Origin: UBA1435 sp041663285
GTDB taxonomy: Bacteria > Patescibacteriota > Microgenomatia > UBA12405
Direction of reading: 5' to 3'
Assembly: GCA_041663285.1 (NCBI GenBank)
Contig: JBAZSP010000006.1
Location: 1-45,024, forward strand
Length of the DNA: 45,024 nucleotides
Notes under the pieces: generated by a model
What the model saw: the letters and a program-made list of their open reading frames with translations, nothing else
Databases searched by the model: none
Told to the model about the DNA's origin: nothing
Shown: positions 17,812-24,673 of the stretch, piece by piece
How positions within the stretch are numbered: position 1 is the first letter of the stretch
Layout of the letters: each line of letters opens with the position of its first letter
Made by a program: the position numbers and the translations under genes

Positions 17812-17973
17812 ATGGATGTCGGTCGTGGTTACAACGGTTTGAACCTACAGTCGAGCATCCGGAACGTGGCGCAGGCAAACGAGACCGCGGTGATGGTCAA
17901 CGAGCAGGCCATGGACATCGGCGAGCAGGTGAACATCGGGGCGGCGCAGCAGTACACGGCCAATAGCTGCTGA
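17812..17973 (+). CDS. 53-aa small protein of unknown function, G/C-rich codon use
   Basis: ATG at 17812 is preceded by a perfect AGGAGG (17800-17805) six bases upstream, the best ribosome site in the window. The product begins MDVGRGYNGLNLQSS, continues as a probably helical, Gln/Asn/Glu/Ala-rich stretch (ANETAVMVNEQAMDIGEQVN) and ends TANSC, so the last residue is Cys. There is no signal peptide or membrane helix. About 45 of 53 third positions are G or C, against roughly a third in the start of ppdK, which suggests foreign origin or unusual selection. Structured RNA-like sequence flanks it on both sides. An in-frame opening extends back to 17686, but the strong ribosome site decides for 17812. 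No family recognised; it could be a peptide precursor, or an ORF inside a large RNA. Confidence 0.55.
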   Translation: MDVGRGYNGLNLQSSIRNVAQANETAVMVNEQAMDIGEQVNIGAAQQYTANSC

Positions 17974-17977
17974 TGCG

Positions 17978-18209
17978 CCCGAGTTCGGGTGTGATAGCTG
18001 GAACCCCCAAGGGTGTCGAGGCATAGGCGAGGAGGCCTAGCTCAATAACACCCTCTTGAAGGGTACAAGAAACTTTCTCGAGTGCGGGTCGAGCTAGTAC
18101 GGAGAACGATCTTCGGCTCGAAAACATGCCAGGACGCTTTGGCATGGCCCGCACTCGGGGAGGGGAAGGGAGTGGAAGGTTGCCTTCCACACTTGCCGCC
18201 GGCAGGCGG
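17978..18209 (+). ncRNA. Candidate structured RNA with a compact three-way junction, 3' of the 53-aa ORF
   Basis: Directly visible pairings: CCCG-AGTT-CGGG (17978-17989). GGGTGT (18011-18016) / ACACCC (18048-18053) encloses GAG/CTC and TAGGC/GCCTA, with an alternative CCCT…AGGG (18051-18063). The outer stem CGAGTGCGGG (18079-18088) / CCCGCACTCG (18148-18157) is perfect over 10 bp and encloses two side stems, TCGAGC/GCTCGA (18089-18094/18116-18121) and CATGCCA/TGGCATG (18125-18131/18140-18146). Then GTGGAAGG/CCTTCCAC (18172-18190) and CCGCC-GGCA-GGCGG (18196-18209). All are G/C-rich in an A/T-leaning neighbourhood. The pattern suggests a folded RNA, but it could also be a remnant of transferred DNA. 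The strand is not determined by the sequence. Confidence 0.45.
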
Positions 18210-18415
18210 AAAACAAACCAAAAAAAACAACCAAAACCCAACCCCCACTAACCACTGACACTGACCCCAAGAGCCAAAATTCCTGATTGGTTGAAACTTT
18301 TTAATCTCCTTGTTTTGTTTAATCTCCTTATAAATTTTCTTTTTAAACTTCTTTTTATATCAAAACCCTCACCTAACCTCTCCCTTGAGGAAGTGAGAGG
18401 TACTTGTTAAGTTGC
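18210..18415. other. AT-rich spacer before the DUF559 unit
   Basis: Begins with an A/C-rich tract (18210-18245) and continues A/T-rich. A degenerate partial copy of the flanking repeat (AACCCTCACCTAACCTCTCC…, 18364-18400) lies at its right end. No ORF with a credible start. Confidence 0.5.
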
Positions 18416-18527
18416 AAAACCCCTCACTAACTCTCCCCTTGATGAAGGGGAGAGCATGAGGTTGTGGAAATTGCCGATGGTAGTGTCTCCCCATTTCTCA
18501 AGGGGGAGATAAAGAGGGGGTTTAAAA
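18416..18527. repeat. Left copy of a ~110-base palindromic repeat flanking the DUF559 gene
   Basis: The unit opens AAACCCCTCACTAACTCTCC and closes AAGAGGGGGTTTAAAA, so its ends are inverted. Inside are the palindromes CTCTCCCCTT…AAGGGGAGAG and TCTCCCC…GGGGGAGA. An almost identical unit lies at 18947-19057; only the central ~45 bases differ much. The nuclease gene lies exactly between the two copies. Confidence 0.8.
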
Positions 18528-18543
18528 AGGGATAAAATAGATT

Positions 18544-18960
18544 GTGAAATACATTGCCCCAGAAGAGGCGAGAACAAAACGGGGGAATTTAAGATATTTA
18601 AATGAGTTAAGAGAGTTATCCAGAGGGAATAGAAACAGGGGGACGGTTTCTGAAAAAGCTGCCTGGAATGAAATATTTCGAAAAGAAAAGTTAGGGTATA
18701 AATTTACCCGGCAGAAGCCGATAGGAAAATTTGTGATTGATTTTTATTGTTCAAAATTATTATTAGCAATAGAAATTGATGGTGGGTCGCACAAAACAAA
18801 AGAATATTTAGACCGGGAAAGAGATAGGTATTTGGAACAGAGAGGAATTAAAACAATAAGGGTAAAAGATCATGAGGTGATAGCCAGAAATAAAGAGGTG
18901 ATGGAAATTATGCGAAGAGAAATTAATGAGAGGGAAAAAGAGGTTGAAACCCCTCACTGA
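18544..18960 (+). CDS. DUF559-family, Vsr-like endonuclease
   Basis: 138 aa. DUF559 proteins are small PD-(D/E)xK-fold nucleases related to very-short-patch-repair and homing enzymes. Visible family signatures: SEKAAW (36-41), YKFTRQKPIGKFVIDFYC with the first acidic residue D66, LAIEIDGGSH with E77, D79 and H83, then RGIKTIRVKDHEV. The length is normal with a ~20-residue N-terminal extension. The start is GTG at 18544; no earlier start is in frame. The stop codon lies in the first bases of the right-hand repeat, so the repeat supplies the C-terminus (ETPH). Flanking by two copies of the same repeat suggests it spreads as, or together with, a mobile repeat. The substrate is unknown. Confidence 0.88.
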   Translation: MKYIAPEEARTKRGNLRYLNELRELSRGNRNRGTVSEKAAWNEIFRKEKLGYKFTRQKPIGKFVIDFYCSKLLLAIEIDGGSHKTKEYLDRERDRYLEQRGIKTIRVKDHEVIARNKEVMEIMRREINEREKEVETPH

Positions 18961-19057
18961 CTCTCCCCTTGATGAAGGGGAGAGCACTGGGCTTTGGGAT
19001 ACTGATTTTGTAATGTCTCCCCATTTTTCAAGGGGGAGATTAAGAGGGGGTTTAAAA
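18947..19057. repeat. Right copy of the palindromic repeat flanking the DUF559 gene
   Basis: AAACCCCTCACTGACTCTCC… to …AAGAGGGGGTTTAAAA, matching 18416-18527 apart from the centre and scattered bases. It overlaps the last codons of the nuclease gene. The two copies are direct repeats of each other, and each is internally inverted. Confidence 0.8.
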
Positions 19058-19160
19058 GGAAGAGGTGGTGTGGGGTTTTATGTGTATTAGTGATTGATAA
19101 ATTAAGCTAAAAGTTGTAAAGTCGAAAAGTCACGAATTAAGGTTAGAAGTTAAAAAATAT

Positions 19161-21866
19161 ATGAAAACGAAACAATATGTTTATTTTTTTGGCGAAGGGA
19201 AAGCCGAAGGTAATGCCAGTCAGAAGGCGATTTTGGGAGGAAAAGGAGCGGGATTGGCCGAAATGACTAATTTGGGGGTACCGGTGCCGGCAGGATTTAC
19301 GATATCGACGGAAGTGTGCAAGGAGTACTGGGACAACGTAAATCAAAAATTAAATATCAAAAATAAAAACTTAGATCAAAAATTAAAATCAGAAAAATGG
19401 GGGGATAAGTATCCGGACGGGGTGGAGGATCAAATAGAGGAGAGCTTGGAGAAATTGGAAAAAGTGACCGGAAAAAAGTTTGGTGATCCAAAGAATCCAC
19501 TTTTGGTATCGGTTAGATCGGGTGCAGCGGTGTCGATGCCGGGGATGATGGATACAATTTTGAATTTAGGTTTAAACGAAAAAGTAATTGAGGGGATGGT
19601 CAAAAGCAGCGGCAACGCCAGATTTGTGTGGGATTCGTACCGGAGATTCATGCAAATGTTTTGCAATGTAGTCGAAGGAATTGACCATGAAAAGTTCGAG
19701 CACGTAATTAATGAGATTAAAACCAGTAAGGGAATAAAAGAGGACACGGCGATGACGGCCGAAGATTGGCAGGAAGTGGTAGCAGGCTATAAAAGAGTTT
19801 ACAAATTAGAAAAAGGATCAGAGTTCCCAAGCGATCCAAAGGAATTATTGCAAAAAGCAATTGACGCTGTGTTTGGCTCGTGGCAAAACCCGAGGGCTAA
19901 CGTATACCGGGCTTTAAACAAGATTGATGAAAAAAAGGTGTTTGGAACAGCAGTCAATGTTCAGAGCATGGTATTTGGCAATATGGGTGATGATTGCGGC
20001 ACAGGAGTAGCCTTTACCAGAAATCCATCAACTGGCGAAAACCTGCCTTACGGAGAATATTTGATGAACGCCCAGGGGGAAGATGTGGTGGCCGGTATTC
20101 GGACACCGAAACACCTGGATGCTTTAAAGGAAGACAACGAAGTAGCTTATAAACAGCTTTTGGCAGTGTTTAGCTTGTTGGAAAAGCATTATAAGGATAT
20201 GCAGGATGTCGAATTTACAATTGAAAACGGCAAACTGTTTATTTTACAAACCAGGTCGGGGAAGAGGACGGCAGCGGCCATGGTCAAAGTAGCTTGTGAC
20301 ATGGTTAAGGAAGGATTGATAGATGAAAAAACGGCCTTGATTCGGGTGGAGGCGGATAAATTAGACCAGCTACTGCATCCGACATTGGACCCGGCGGCCA
20401 AAAAGAATTTTAAAGTTATTGCCAAAGGTTTACCGGCGTCACCGGGAGCGGCAGTGGGCAAGGTGGTTTTTTCGGCAGAAGAGGCAGTCGAAGAAAAAGA
20501 GAAAGGCGAAAAAGTAGTCTTGGTAAGGCAGGAAACCAGCCCGGAGGATTTGGCAGGAATGAACGCAGCCCAAGGGATTTTGACAGCCCGGGGAGGAATG
20601 ACGTCACATGCGGCGGTAGTAGCCAGAGGAATGGGGAAGTGCTGTGTTTCCGGGGCAGAAGGGATTATTGTCGATGAGAAAAATGGAGAATTTAGAGTCA
20701 GCGGAGAAGCAACAATAAAGGCCGGTGAGGTGATTACTCTTGATGGTTCAGCCGGGGAAGTATATTTAGGTGCAGTACCGACAATGGCACCAGCGATGTC
20801 GGGTGATTTTGGCACAATTATGACCTGGGCGGATAAGTACCGGAAGTTAGGAGTCCGGACCAATGCCGATACCCCCAAAGATGCCAGAACTGCAAGGGAG
20901 TTTGGGGCTCAAGGAATTGGCCTGTGCCGGACGGAGCATATGTTTTTTGCCGAAGACAGAATTTTTGCGGTGAGGCAAATGATAGTGTCGGATACTTTGG
21001 AGCAGCGGGAAGCGGCCTTAAAAAAGATTTTCCCCATGCAGAAAGACGACTTCAAACAGCTTTTTGAAATCATGAAAGGTCTGCCGGTAAAAATTAGACT
21101 GCTTGATCCACCATTGCACGAATTTGTGCCGAAAGAAGATAAGGACATTGAAGCATTGGCCAAAGAAATGGGGATTAGTTTTGATAAATTAAAGGAAAAA
21201 ATAGACTCATTGCATGAATTCAATCCAATGATGGGACATAGGGGCTGCCGGCTGGGTATTACTTTTCCGGAAATTTTTGTGATGCAGGTAAAAGCCATCA
21301 TGGCGGCGGCCTGCGAGGTAAGCAAAAATGGGGAAGCAATAGTACCGGAGATCATGATCCCGCTAGTCGGTGAAGTGGAAGAACTGAAGTGGCTGAAAGT
21401 CAGACTGGTGCCGGCGATTGAGGAAACAATGAAAGAATATGGGATGACGCTAAAGTATGAGCTGGGAACAATGATTGAGATTCCAAGAGCAGCGGTAACC
21501 GCTGACGAAATAGCAGCCGAAGCTGACTTTTTCTCTTTTGGGACTAATGATTTGACCCAAATGACTTATGGCTTTTCCCGTGACGACGCCGGGAAGTTTA
21601 TCAAGGATTACCTGAAGCAGAAGATATTAAAAGACGATCCGTTTAAGAGTGTGGACCAGGTGGGGGTGGGTAAGCTGATGAAAATGTCGGTGGAATTAGG
21701 CAGAGGGGTTAAGCCACATCTTCATGTAGGGATCTGCGGAGAGCAGGGAGGGGATCCGGATACAGTTAAATTCTGCCATCGGATAGGATTGGATTATGTG
21801 TCTTGTTCACCCTACCGGGTGCCGATTGCGAAATTAGCAGCAGCTCAGGCCGCCGTCGAGCAGTAG
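19161..21866 (+). CDS. ppdK: Pyruvate, phosphate dikinase
   Basis: 901 aa, normal family length. It interconverts ATP + pyruvate + phosphate and AMP + phosphoenolpyruvate + diphosphate; in fermentative bacteria it acts in glycolysis in place of, or beside, pyruvate kinase. Domains in order: N-terminal nucleotide-binding part (GGKGAGLAEM near 28-37; SVRSGAAVSMPGMMDTILN near 115), phosphohistidine swivel domain with GGMTSHAAVVARGMGKC (catalytic His483), and C-terminal PEP/pyruvate barrel (LCRTEHMFF; GICGEQGGDP with catalytic Cys859; DYVSCSPYRVPIAKLAAAQA). The Gln in GEQGG, where I expect His, is a small deviation. Residues ~58-80 (NVNQKLNIKNKNLDQKLKSE by DNA 19337-19395) are an A-rich in-frame repeat insertion. 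The last codons lie in a palindromic repeat, and a strong terminator follows. Confidence 0.97.
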   Translation: MKTKQYVYFFGEGKAEGNASQKAILGGKGAGLAEMTNLGVPVPAGFTISTEVCKEYWDNVNQKLNIKNKNLDQKLKSEKWGDKYPDGVEDQIEESLEKLEKVTGKKFGDPKNPLLVSVRSGAAVSMPGMMDTILNLGLNEKVIEGMVKSSGNARFVWDSYRRFMQMFCNVVEGIDHEKFEHVINEIKTSKGIKEDTAMTAEDWQEVVAGYKRVYKLEKGSEFPSDPKELLQKAIDAVFGSWQNPRANVYRALNKIDEKKVFGTAVNVQSMVFGNMGDDCGTGVAFTRNPSTGENLPYGEYLMNAQGEDVVAGIRTPKHLDALKEDNEVAYKQLLAVFSLLEKHYKDMQDVEFTIENGKLFILQTRSGKRTAAAMVKVACDMVKEGLIDEKTALIRVEADKLDQLLHPTLDPAAKKNFKVIAKGLPASPGAAVGKVVFSAEEAVEEKEKGEKVVLVRQETSPEDLAGMNAAQGILTARGGMTSHAAVVARGMGKCCVSGAEGIIVDEKNGEFRVSGEATIKAGEVITLDGSAGEVYLGAVPTMAPAMSGDFGTIMTWADKYRKLGVRTNADTPKDARTAREFGAQGIGLCRTEHMFFAEDRIFAVRQMIVSDTLEQREAALKKIFPMQKDDFKQLFEIMKGLPVKIRLLDPPLHEFVPKEDKDIEALAKEMGISFDKLKEKIDSLHEFNPMMGHRGCRLGITFPEIFVMQVKAIMAAACEVSKNGEAIVPEIMIPLVGEVEELKWLKVRLVPAIEETMKEYGMTLKYELGTMIEIPRAAVTADEIAAEADFFSFGTNDLTQMTYGFSRDDAGKFIKDYLKQKILKDDPFKSVDQVGVGKLMKMSVELGRGVKPHLHVGICGEQGGDPDTVKFCHRIGLDYVSCSPYRVPIAKLAAAQAAVEQ

Positions 21867-21967
21867 CTCGACTATGGCCTGCGAGGCAGGCCTTCGTTGA
21901 GCAACGATAATTCAACTACGGCTCGCGAGGTGGGTCGCCGTCGAGCAAGGTTAAATTCGACTAGAGC
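21852..21967. repeat. Tandem imperfect palindromic repeats overlapping the end of ppdK
   Basis: The motif GCCGTCGAGCA (21852-21862) recurs at 21940. Between them, variants of CTCGACTA.GGC…GCGAGG..GG.C recur at 21867 and about 21913, and ATTCGACTAGAGCG ends the array. GGCCTGC-GAG-GCAGGCC forms a perfect hairpin. The first copy contains the ppdK stop codon and codes for its last residues. Confidence 0.6.
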
Positions 21968-21976
21968 GTTTATCAT

Positions 21977-22004
21977 TAAACCCCTGGTGAAGGCCGGGGG
22001 TTTT
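21977..22004 (+). terminator. Rho-independent terminator after ppdK
   Basis: AAACCCCTGG, a short loop, CCGGGGGTTTT: a G/C-rich stem flanked by A and T runs, about 110 bases after the ppdK stop and directly before the next gene's promoter. Confidence 0.75.
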
Positions 22005-22013
22005 GGATTGGTG

Positions 22014-22019
22014 TATATT
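22014..22019 (+). promoter_or_regulatory. -10 element of the first Cys-rich gene
   Basis: TATATT, six bases before the ATG at 22026 and ten bases after the ppdK terminator. It implies a separate, leaderless transcript. Confidence 0.45.
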
Positions 22020-22025
22020 TAATTT

Positions 22026-22370
22026 ATGGGAGAAACCATCGGGAGATCAGAAGCTTGGCCGAGTTTGGTGGTGGCCGGTGAGAAAGTATTACCATCAGAC
22101 GTGGTTAAGGTAATAGTTTATCTACCTTCGGAAAGGCCGATACCAAATTGCAATAATTGTCCATGGCAGGTTGTCTGGGCTCCGGAAACATCAGATCCAA
22201 AAATAATCTGCTATGGCAGGGCGCCGTGTAATGGTCACGCAGTGGTTGATTTTGATGAACATCGACTAACGGGATTGGAAATTTTGGGGCTTTTAGATTC
22301 CAGTGAGAAACCTAATTGTACGGCTGATGATGTGTTAAGAAATGTGGGAACACAATATCAAAAAATTTAG
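22026..22370 (+). CDS. Small Cys-rich protein, paralog of the gene at 22559
   Basis: 114 aa, not assigned to a known family. The recognisable core is P-N-C-x2-C-P-W (C42, C45), then IICYGRAPC (C62, C68), then EKPNCTADDVLRNV (C98). Four Cys in two pairs suggest a zinc ribbon-like knuckle or a metal/redox site. The preceding ~35 residues form strands (SDVVKVIVYLPSE). The 104-aa gene at 22559 shares the same order, CPW…IC…C…KPNCTAD.V.R, so the two are duplicates. No signal peptide or membrane helix, so it is cytoplasmic. Own -10 element and terminator. Confidence 0.75.
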   Translation: MGETIGRSEAWPSLVVAGEKVLPSDVVKVIVYLPSERPIPNCNNCPWQVVWAPETSDPKIICYGRAPCNGHAVVDFDEHRLTGLEILGLLDSSEKPNCTADDVLRNVGTQYQKI

Positions 22371-22472
22371 GTGGAAGGTATTAATAATCTAGGAAAGAGG
22401 TAGGCCGCCGCCGAAGAAAAGTAAGAAAGAAGCATGACTCAGCATTCATGAAACACGAATAAGAGGTAAAAA

Positions 22473-22501
22473 AAGAAGCCCCGGCGAAAGCCGGGGTTCT
22501 T
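22473..22501 (+). terminator. Rho-independent terminator after the first Cys-rich gene
   Basis: AAGAAGCCCCGGC-GAAA-GCCGGGGTTCTT: a 12-bp stem with one mismatch-like join and a GAAA tetraloop, ending in a short T-rich arm. Its symmetric arms could also terminate transcription from the other strand. Confidence 0.75.
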
Positions 22502-22523
22502 GATTAAAGACGGTTAAAAATAA

Positions 22524-22532
22524 TGCTATAAT
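22524..22532 (+). promoter_or_regulatory. Consensus extended -10 promoter
   Basis: TGC followed by a perfect TATAAT (22527-22532). Transcription would start about 20 bases before the ATG at 22559, leaving a very short leader without a Shine-Dalgarno sequence. Confidence 0.6.
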
Positions 22533-22558
22533 CGGGTCATTAGTCTTCATATTAAAAA

Positions 22559-22873
22559 ATGCGAGGTAGCAAAGATAGACCGTCGATGGTATTAGGTAGG
22601 GTAGTAAGAATCAGTTCAGTGGAGGCGAGAGTTAGGGTGATAGCGGAAAAGGCTGGCCAACCGAGGCCTGATTGTGATGGGTGCCCTTGGAATGTTTATG
22701 TGATTAATCTTCCTGGCCAAATAGAGATCTGTGCGAGAGCTTGTGAGAACGATCCTTATGCAGCCAACGTGTATCTACCGGTAGTGGATGGACGTATGGT
22801 TTTGGGGGCTTTAGATAAACTAAAGCCAAATTGTACTGCGGATGTGGTTGTAAGACAGGCATTGAAAAATTAA
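22559..22873 (+). CDS. Small Cys-rich protein, paralog of the gene at 22026
   Basis: 104 aa. Core motifs: RPDCDGCPW (C39, C42), IEICARAC (C58, C62) and LKPNCTADVVVRQAL (C92). Spacing and order match the 114-aa neighbour, while the N-terminus differs (basic: MRGSKDRPSM). The conserved NCTAD box at the end of both is unusual and could mark a new small family. It sits between its own extended -10 promoter and the next gene's, so each gene in this run appears to be transcribed separately. Function unknown; metal binding is an inference from the Cys pairs. Confidence 0.75.
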   Translation: MRGSKDRPSMVLGRVVRISSVEARVRVIAEKAGQPRPDCDGCPWNVYVINLPGQIEICARACENDPYAANVYLPVVDGRMVLGALDKLKPNCTADVVVRQALKN

Positions 22874-22922
22874 AAGTAGGTTGACTAAAAGCGATAGTTC
22901 CTATTTTGTAAGAATATGGTAA

Positions 22923-22928
22923 TATACT
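22923..22928 (+). promoter_or_regulatory. -10 element before the 89-aa gene
   Basis: TATACT, 25 bases before the preferred ATG at 22954. A GTG at 22930 would be the start of a longer form only two bases after this element, which makes it unlikely. Confidence 0.35.
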
Positions 22929-22953
22929 GGTGATTATAGGATTATCTTTTTGT

Positions 22954-23223
22954 ATGGAAGGGAAAGTGTCAAGGTTTTTAATAGCCGCGGCAGTCATTGG
23001 CGGATCGCTTTGGGCTGGACGGGCAGTAGCAAACAAGGGGACGGGAAATGTTGAGAATGACCGTGGGATGTCGGTTACTGGTCAGCCAAGAGAAATGGTA
23101 GTGCCGGATATAGCATTTGCAAGAGAAACGCCAACCCTAAGGCCAAGAAATGCCATGACGGTTGTGGCTGGGGTAAAGCAGACAAGGGCAGCCCAAAGAA
23201 CGCCTACGGCACAGGGCAGATAG
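22954..23223 (+). CDS. Small membrane-anchored or secreted protein, unknown
   Basis: 89 aa from the ATG at 22954 (97 aa from the GTG at 22930). A short basic start (MEGKVSR) is followed by a hydrophobic segment (FLIAAAVIGGSLWAGRAV, ~8-25) that can be a signal peptide or an anchor. The remaining ~60 residues are polar, Arg/Pro/Thr-rich and apparently unstructured (RETPTLRPRNAM…RAAQRTPTAQGR). No family recognised. It sits in the run of small genes; the preferred start gives a good N-terminal signal. Confidence 0.5.
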   Translation: MEGKVSRFLIAAAVIGGSLWAGRAVANKGTGNVENDRGMSVTGQPREMVVPDIAFARETPTLRPRNAMTVVAGVKQTRAAQRTPTAQGR

Positions 23224-23309
23224 ATAGATTTTTTTGAAGAAAATAGTTTATAAGCTGAAGTGACTTGATACATTGTATTTATAAGAGACTTATATAAGAT
23301 GGAAACAGG

Positions 23310-23567
23310 ATGGCGGCGAGTTTATATAATATGGCTTTAAGACGTGAAGTTCGGGGGATAGCCATATATGGTTTTAGCGGAGCACTCCGACCGAATTGTT
23401 CCAGGTGTGATTTAAATCGGGTTTATCACTGTTGTCCAGGTAGGGACGCAGCATCTGATTTAGTTACGATTAATGTTAGGGCATTCATGGGCACTGAAGG
23501 AGTGCTGGCTTATTCGTTGTGTGGATTGAGTTTGAGAAATGGGGGTGGGGGTAAGGTGGTAAAATAG
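23310..23567 (+). CDS. Small Cys-rich protein, possible distant member of the neighbouring family
   Basis: 85 aa. RPNCSRC (C30, C33) followed by HCCPG (C41, C42) and C71 echo the C-x2-C…C order of the two paralogs upstream, but the CPW and NCTAD boxes are absent. N-terminal strands (REVRGIAIYGFSG) resemble the part before the Cys pair in the others. The Gly-rich tail (GGGGKVVK) looks disordered. The gene ends eight bases before the next start. Membership in the family is tentative. Confidence 0.55.
   Translation: MAASLYNMALRREVRGIAIYGFSGALRPNCSRCDLNRVYHCCPGRDAASDLVTINVRAFMGTEGVLAYSLCGLSLRNGGGGKVVK
23557..23565 (+). promoter_or_regulatory. Extended -10 inside the end of the 85-aa gene
   Basis: TGG then TAAAAT (23560-23565), nine bases before the ATG at 23575. 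This arrangement again predicts a leaderless mRNA for the downstream gene. Confidence 0.4.
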
Positions 23568-23574
23568 CTAATAT

Positions 23575-24087
23575 ATGGGAGAAAGAGGACAGATTGGCTG
23601 GATGGAAGCCATGTTAGTTGGCACGATGGTTAGAGAGGGGAGGCAGGTAGTCGGCGATGCATGTGGGGCTGCAAAAACATTATGCTTAGAGCTTAGAAAC
23701 AAACATAGGGTAATTTTTGGTGTAGGAGAAGTGGAATATCTATCTTTGAAGCTGTCTGGGCGTTTTTTAAGTTTGGCGGCGGCCTGTCCAGAATATCAGC
23801 GTATGGAAAAAAGAGACCAGAGATTTGTGGCGATAAAGGAGGTCGCAAGCCGAGAAATGGCAGAGGAAGCTAAGAGAACGGGGGAGGGGGAATATGGCCA
23901 TTATCTTAGATTAAGATATTTATGCCTGGATACGTTGGCTTTCAAGCTATCTTCTTTGTGTTTTTCTCAAGGCAAGAGAGGAGAAAAGGGAAAGATGCTT
24001 CAATACTTGGGACAAATTATTCCGACGTTGGATGATAGCAAGATTCAGGAAATCTTGGAGCAAGCGGGTTGGAAAAGAAGAGATTAG
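23575..24087 (+). CDS. Hypothetical helical protein (170 aa)
   Basis: I do not recognise this family. The sequence is mostly helical with no membrane segment: an N-terminal helix (WMEAMLVGTMVREGRQVVG), a central charged region (PEYQRMEKRDQRF…EMAEEAKRTGEGEYGHYLRLR), a hydrophobic helix (LCLDTLAFKLSSLCF) and a C-terminal amphipathic part (LDDSKIQEILEQAGWKRRD). Five Cys are present but not in C-x2-C pairs. Codon use matches the neighbours. It follows the 85-aa gene by seven bases, although a -10 lies just before it. Probably a cytoplasmic protein-interaction module. Confidence 0.6.
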   Translation: MGERGQIGWMEAMLVGTMVREGRQVVGDACGAAKTLCLELRNKHRVIFGVGEVEYLSLKLSGRFLSLAAACPEYQRMEKRDQRFVAIKEVASREMAEEAKRTGEGEYGHYLRLRYLCLDTLAFKLSSLCFSQGKRGEKGKMLQYLGQIIPTLDDSKIQEILEQAGWKRRD

Positions 24088-24202
24088 TTATAAGCAATTA
24101 AGGTTTGTGGGTAATAGTTGAAGAGAGGCGGCTAGTGAGATAGGGTTGAGCTGGTGGTCGCAGATTGGCCGAAAAGAAAATAAGGAAATTGGCCGTACTA
24201 TA

Positions 24203-24211
24203 TGATATAAT
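24203..24211 (+). promoter_or_regulatory. Consensus extended -10 promoter
   Basis: TGA followed by a perfect TATAAT (24206-24211), 57 bases before the ATG at 24269. Unlike its neighbours this gene has a leader and a Shine-Dalgarno sequence (AAAGGA, six bases before the ATG). Confidence 0.6.
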
Positions 24212-24268
24212 AAGAGCTATATGGATAGATTAATGATTAGTTTATCTGTTAACTAAGAAAGGATAATT

Positions 24269-24652
24269 ATGGCCAAAAAAGAGTTAGTTAGCTCTAGGGT
24301 TGAAAAGGTTACCTGCGATGGAAGAGGGAGGATCTCGGTTGAAGTTTACTGTAAAGGAACAGATAGTTCGGTTTGCTCGCCTTGTAAATTTTCACAGACT
24401 AATCCTAGAAGAACTTCCAGTTTACCAGCTTGTACAGGGCTGGGTAAGAGCTTTGAGCCCGCTGTTGCTGTATTTCGAGGGGATTGGGGAAGTTTTGACA
24501 ATCTGCTAAGGGGTAAGGGGGCGGATAGAGCAAGGTGCGGCGTTGGCAGGATGGTGTTTTTTGCGGCAACAACTGTAAGGAAGATGTTAGCGGATATTGA
24601 TGGGGCGGAGTGGACACTATTTGACGGTGACGGGAAGGCGAGGCGGAGATAA
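24269..24652 (+). CDS. Small Cys-containing protein, unknown (127 aa)
   Basis: The ATG at 24269 has a good AAAGGA ribosome site and an upstream extended -10 promoter. The N-terminal part is strand-like (RISVEVYC), with C16, C28 and a C-x2-C pair (C36, C39, in SSVCSPCKFS) and C55. The general plan, a strand then a Cys pair, recalls the three Cys-rich genes upstream, but sequence identity is low. The C-terminal half (FDNLLRGKGAD, ATTVRKMLADIDGAEWTLF) is helical. No family recognised. It ends 21 bases from the end of the convergent response-regulator gene. Confidence 0.55.
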   Translation: MAKKELVSSRVEKVTCDGRGRISVEVYCKGTDSSVCSPCKFSQTNPRRTSSLPACTGLGKSFEPAVAVFRGDWGSFDNLLRGKGADRARCGVGRMVFFAATTVRKMLADIDGAEWTLFDGDGKARRR

Positions 24653-24673
24653 AGGATCTAGGATTGACGGGTT

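Noticed and set aside
18079..18157. Hammerhead ribozyme at the three-way junction
   Set aside because: A GAAA-like linker is present after one stem, but the CUGANGA core and a cleavage triplet are missing.
18416..19057. CRISPR array
   Set aside because: Only two repeat units of ~110 bases with a gene between them; no regular spacers and no cas genes.
20189..20878. 229-codon minus-strand frame inside ppdK
   Set aside because: Lies fully antisense to the catalytic core of a well-conserved enzyme and has no recognisable domain.
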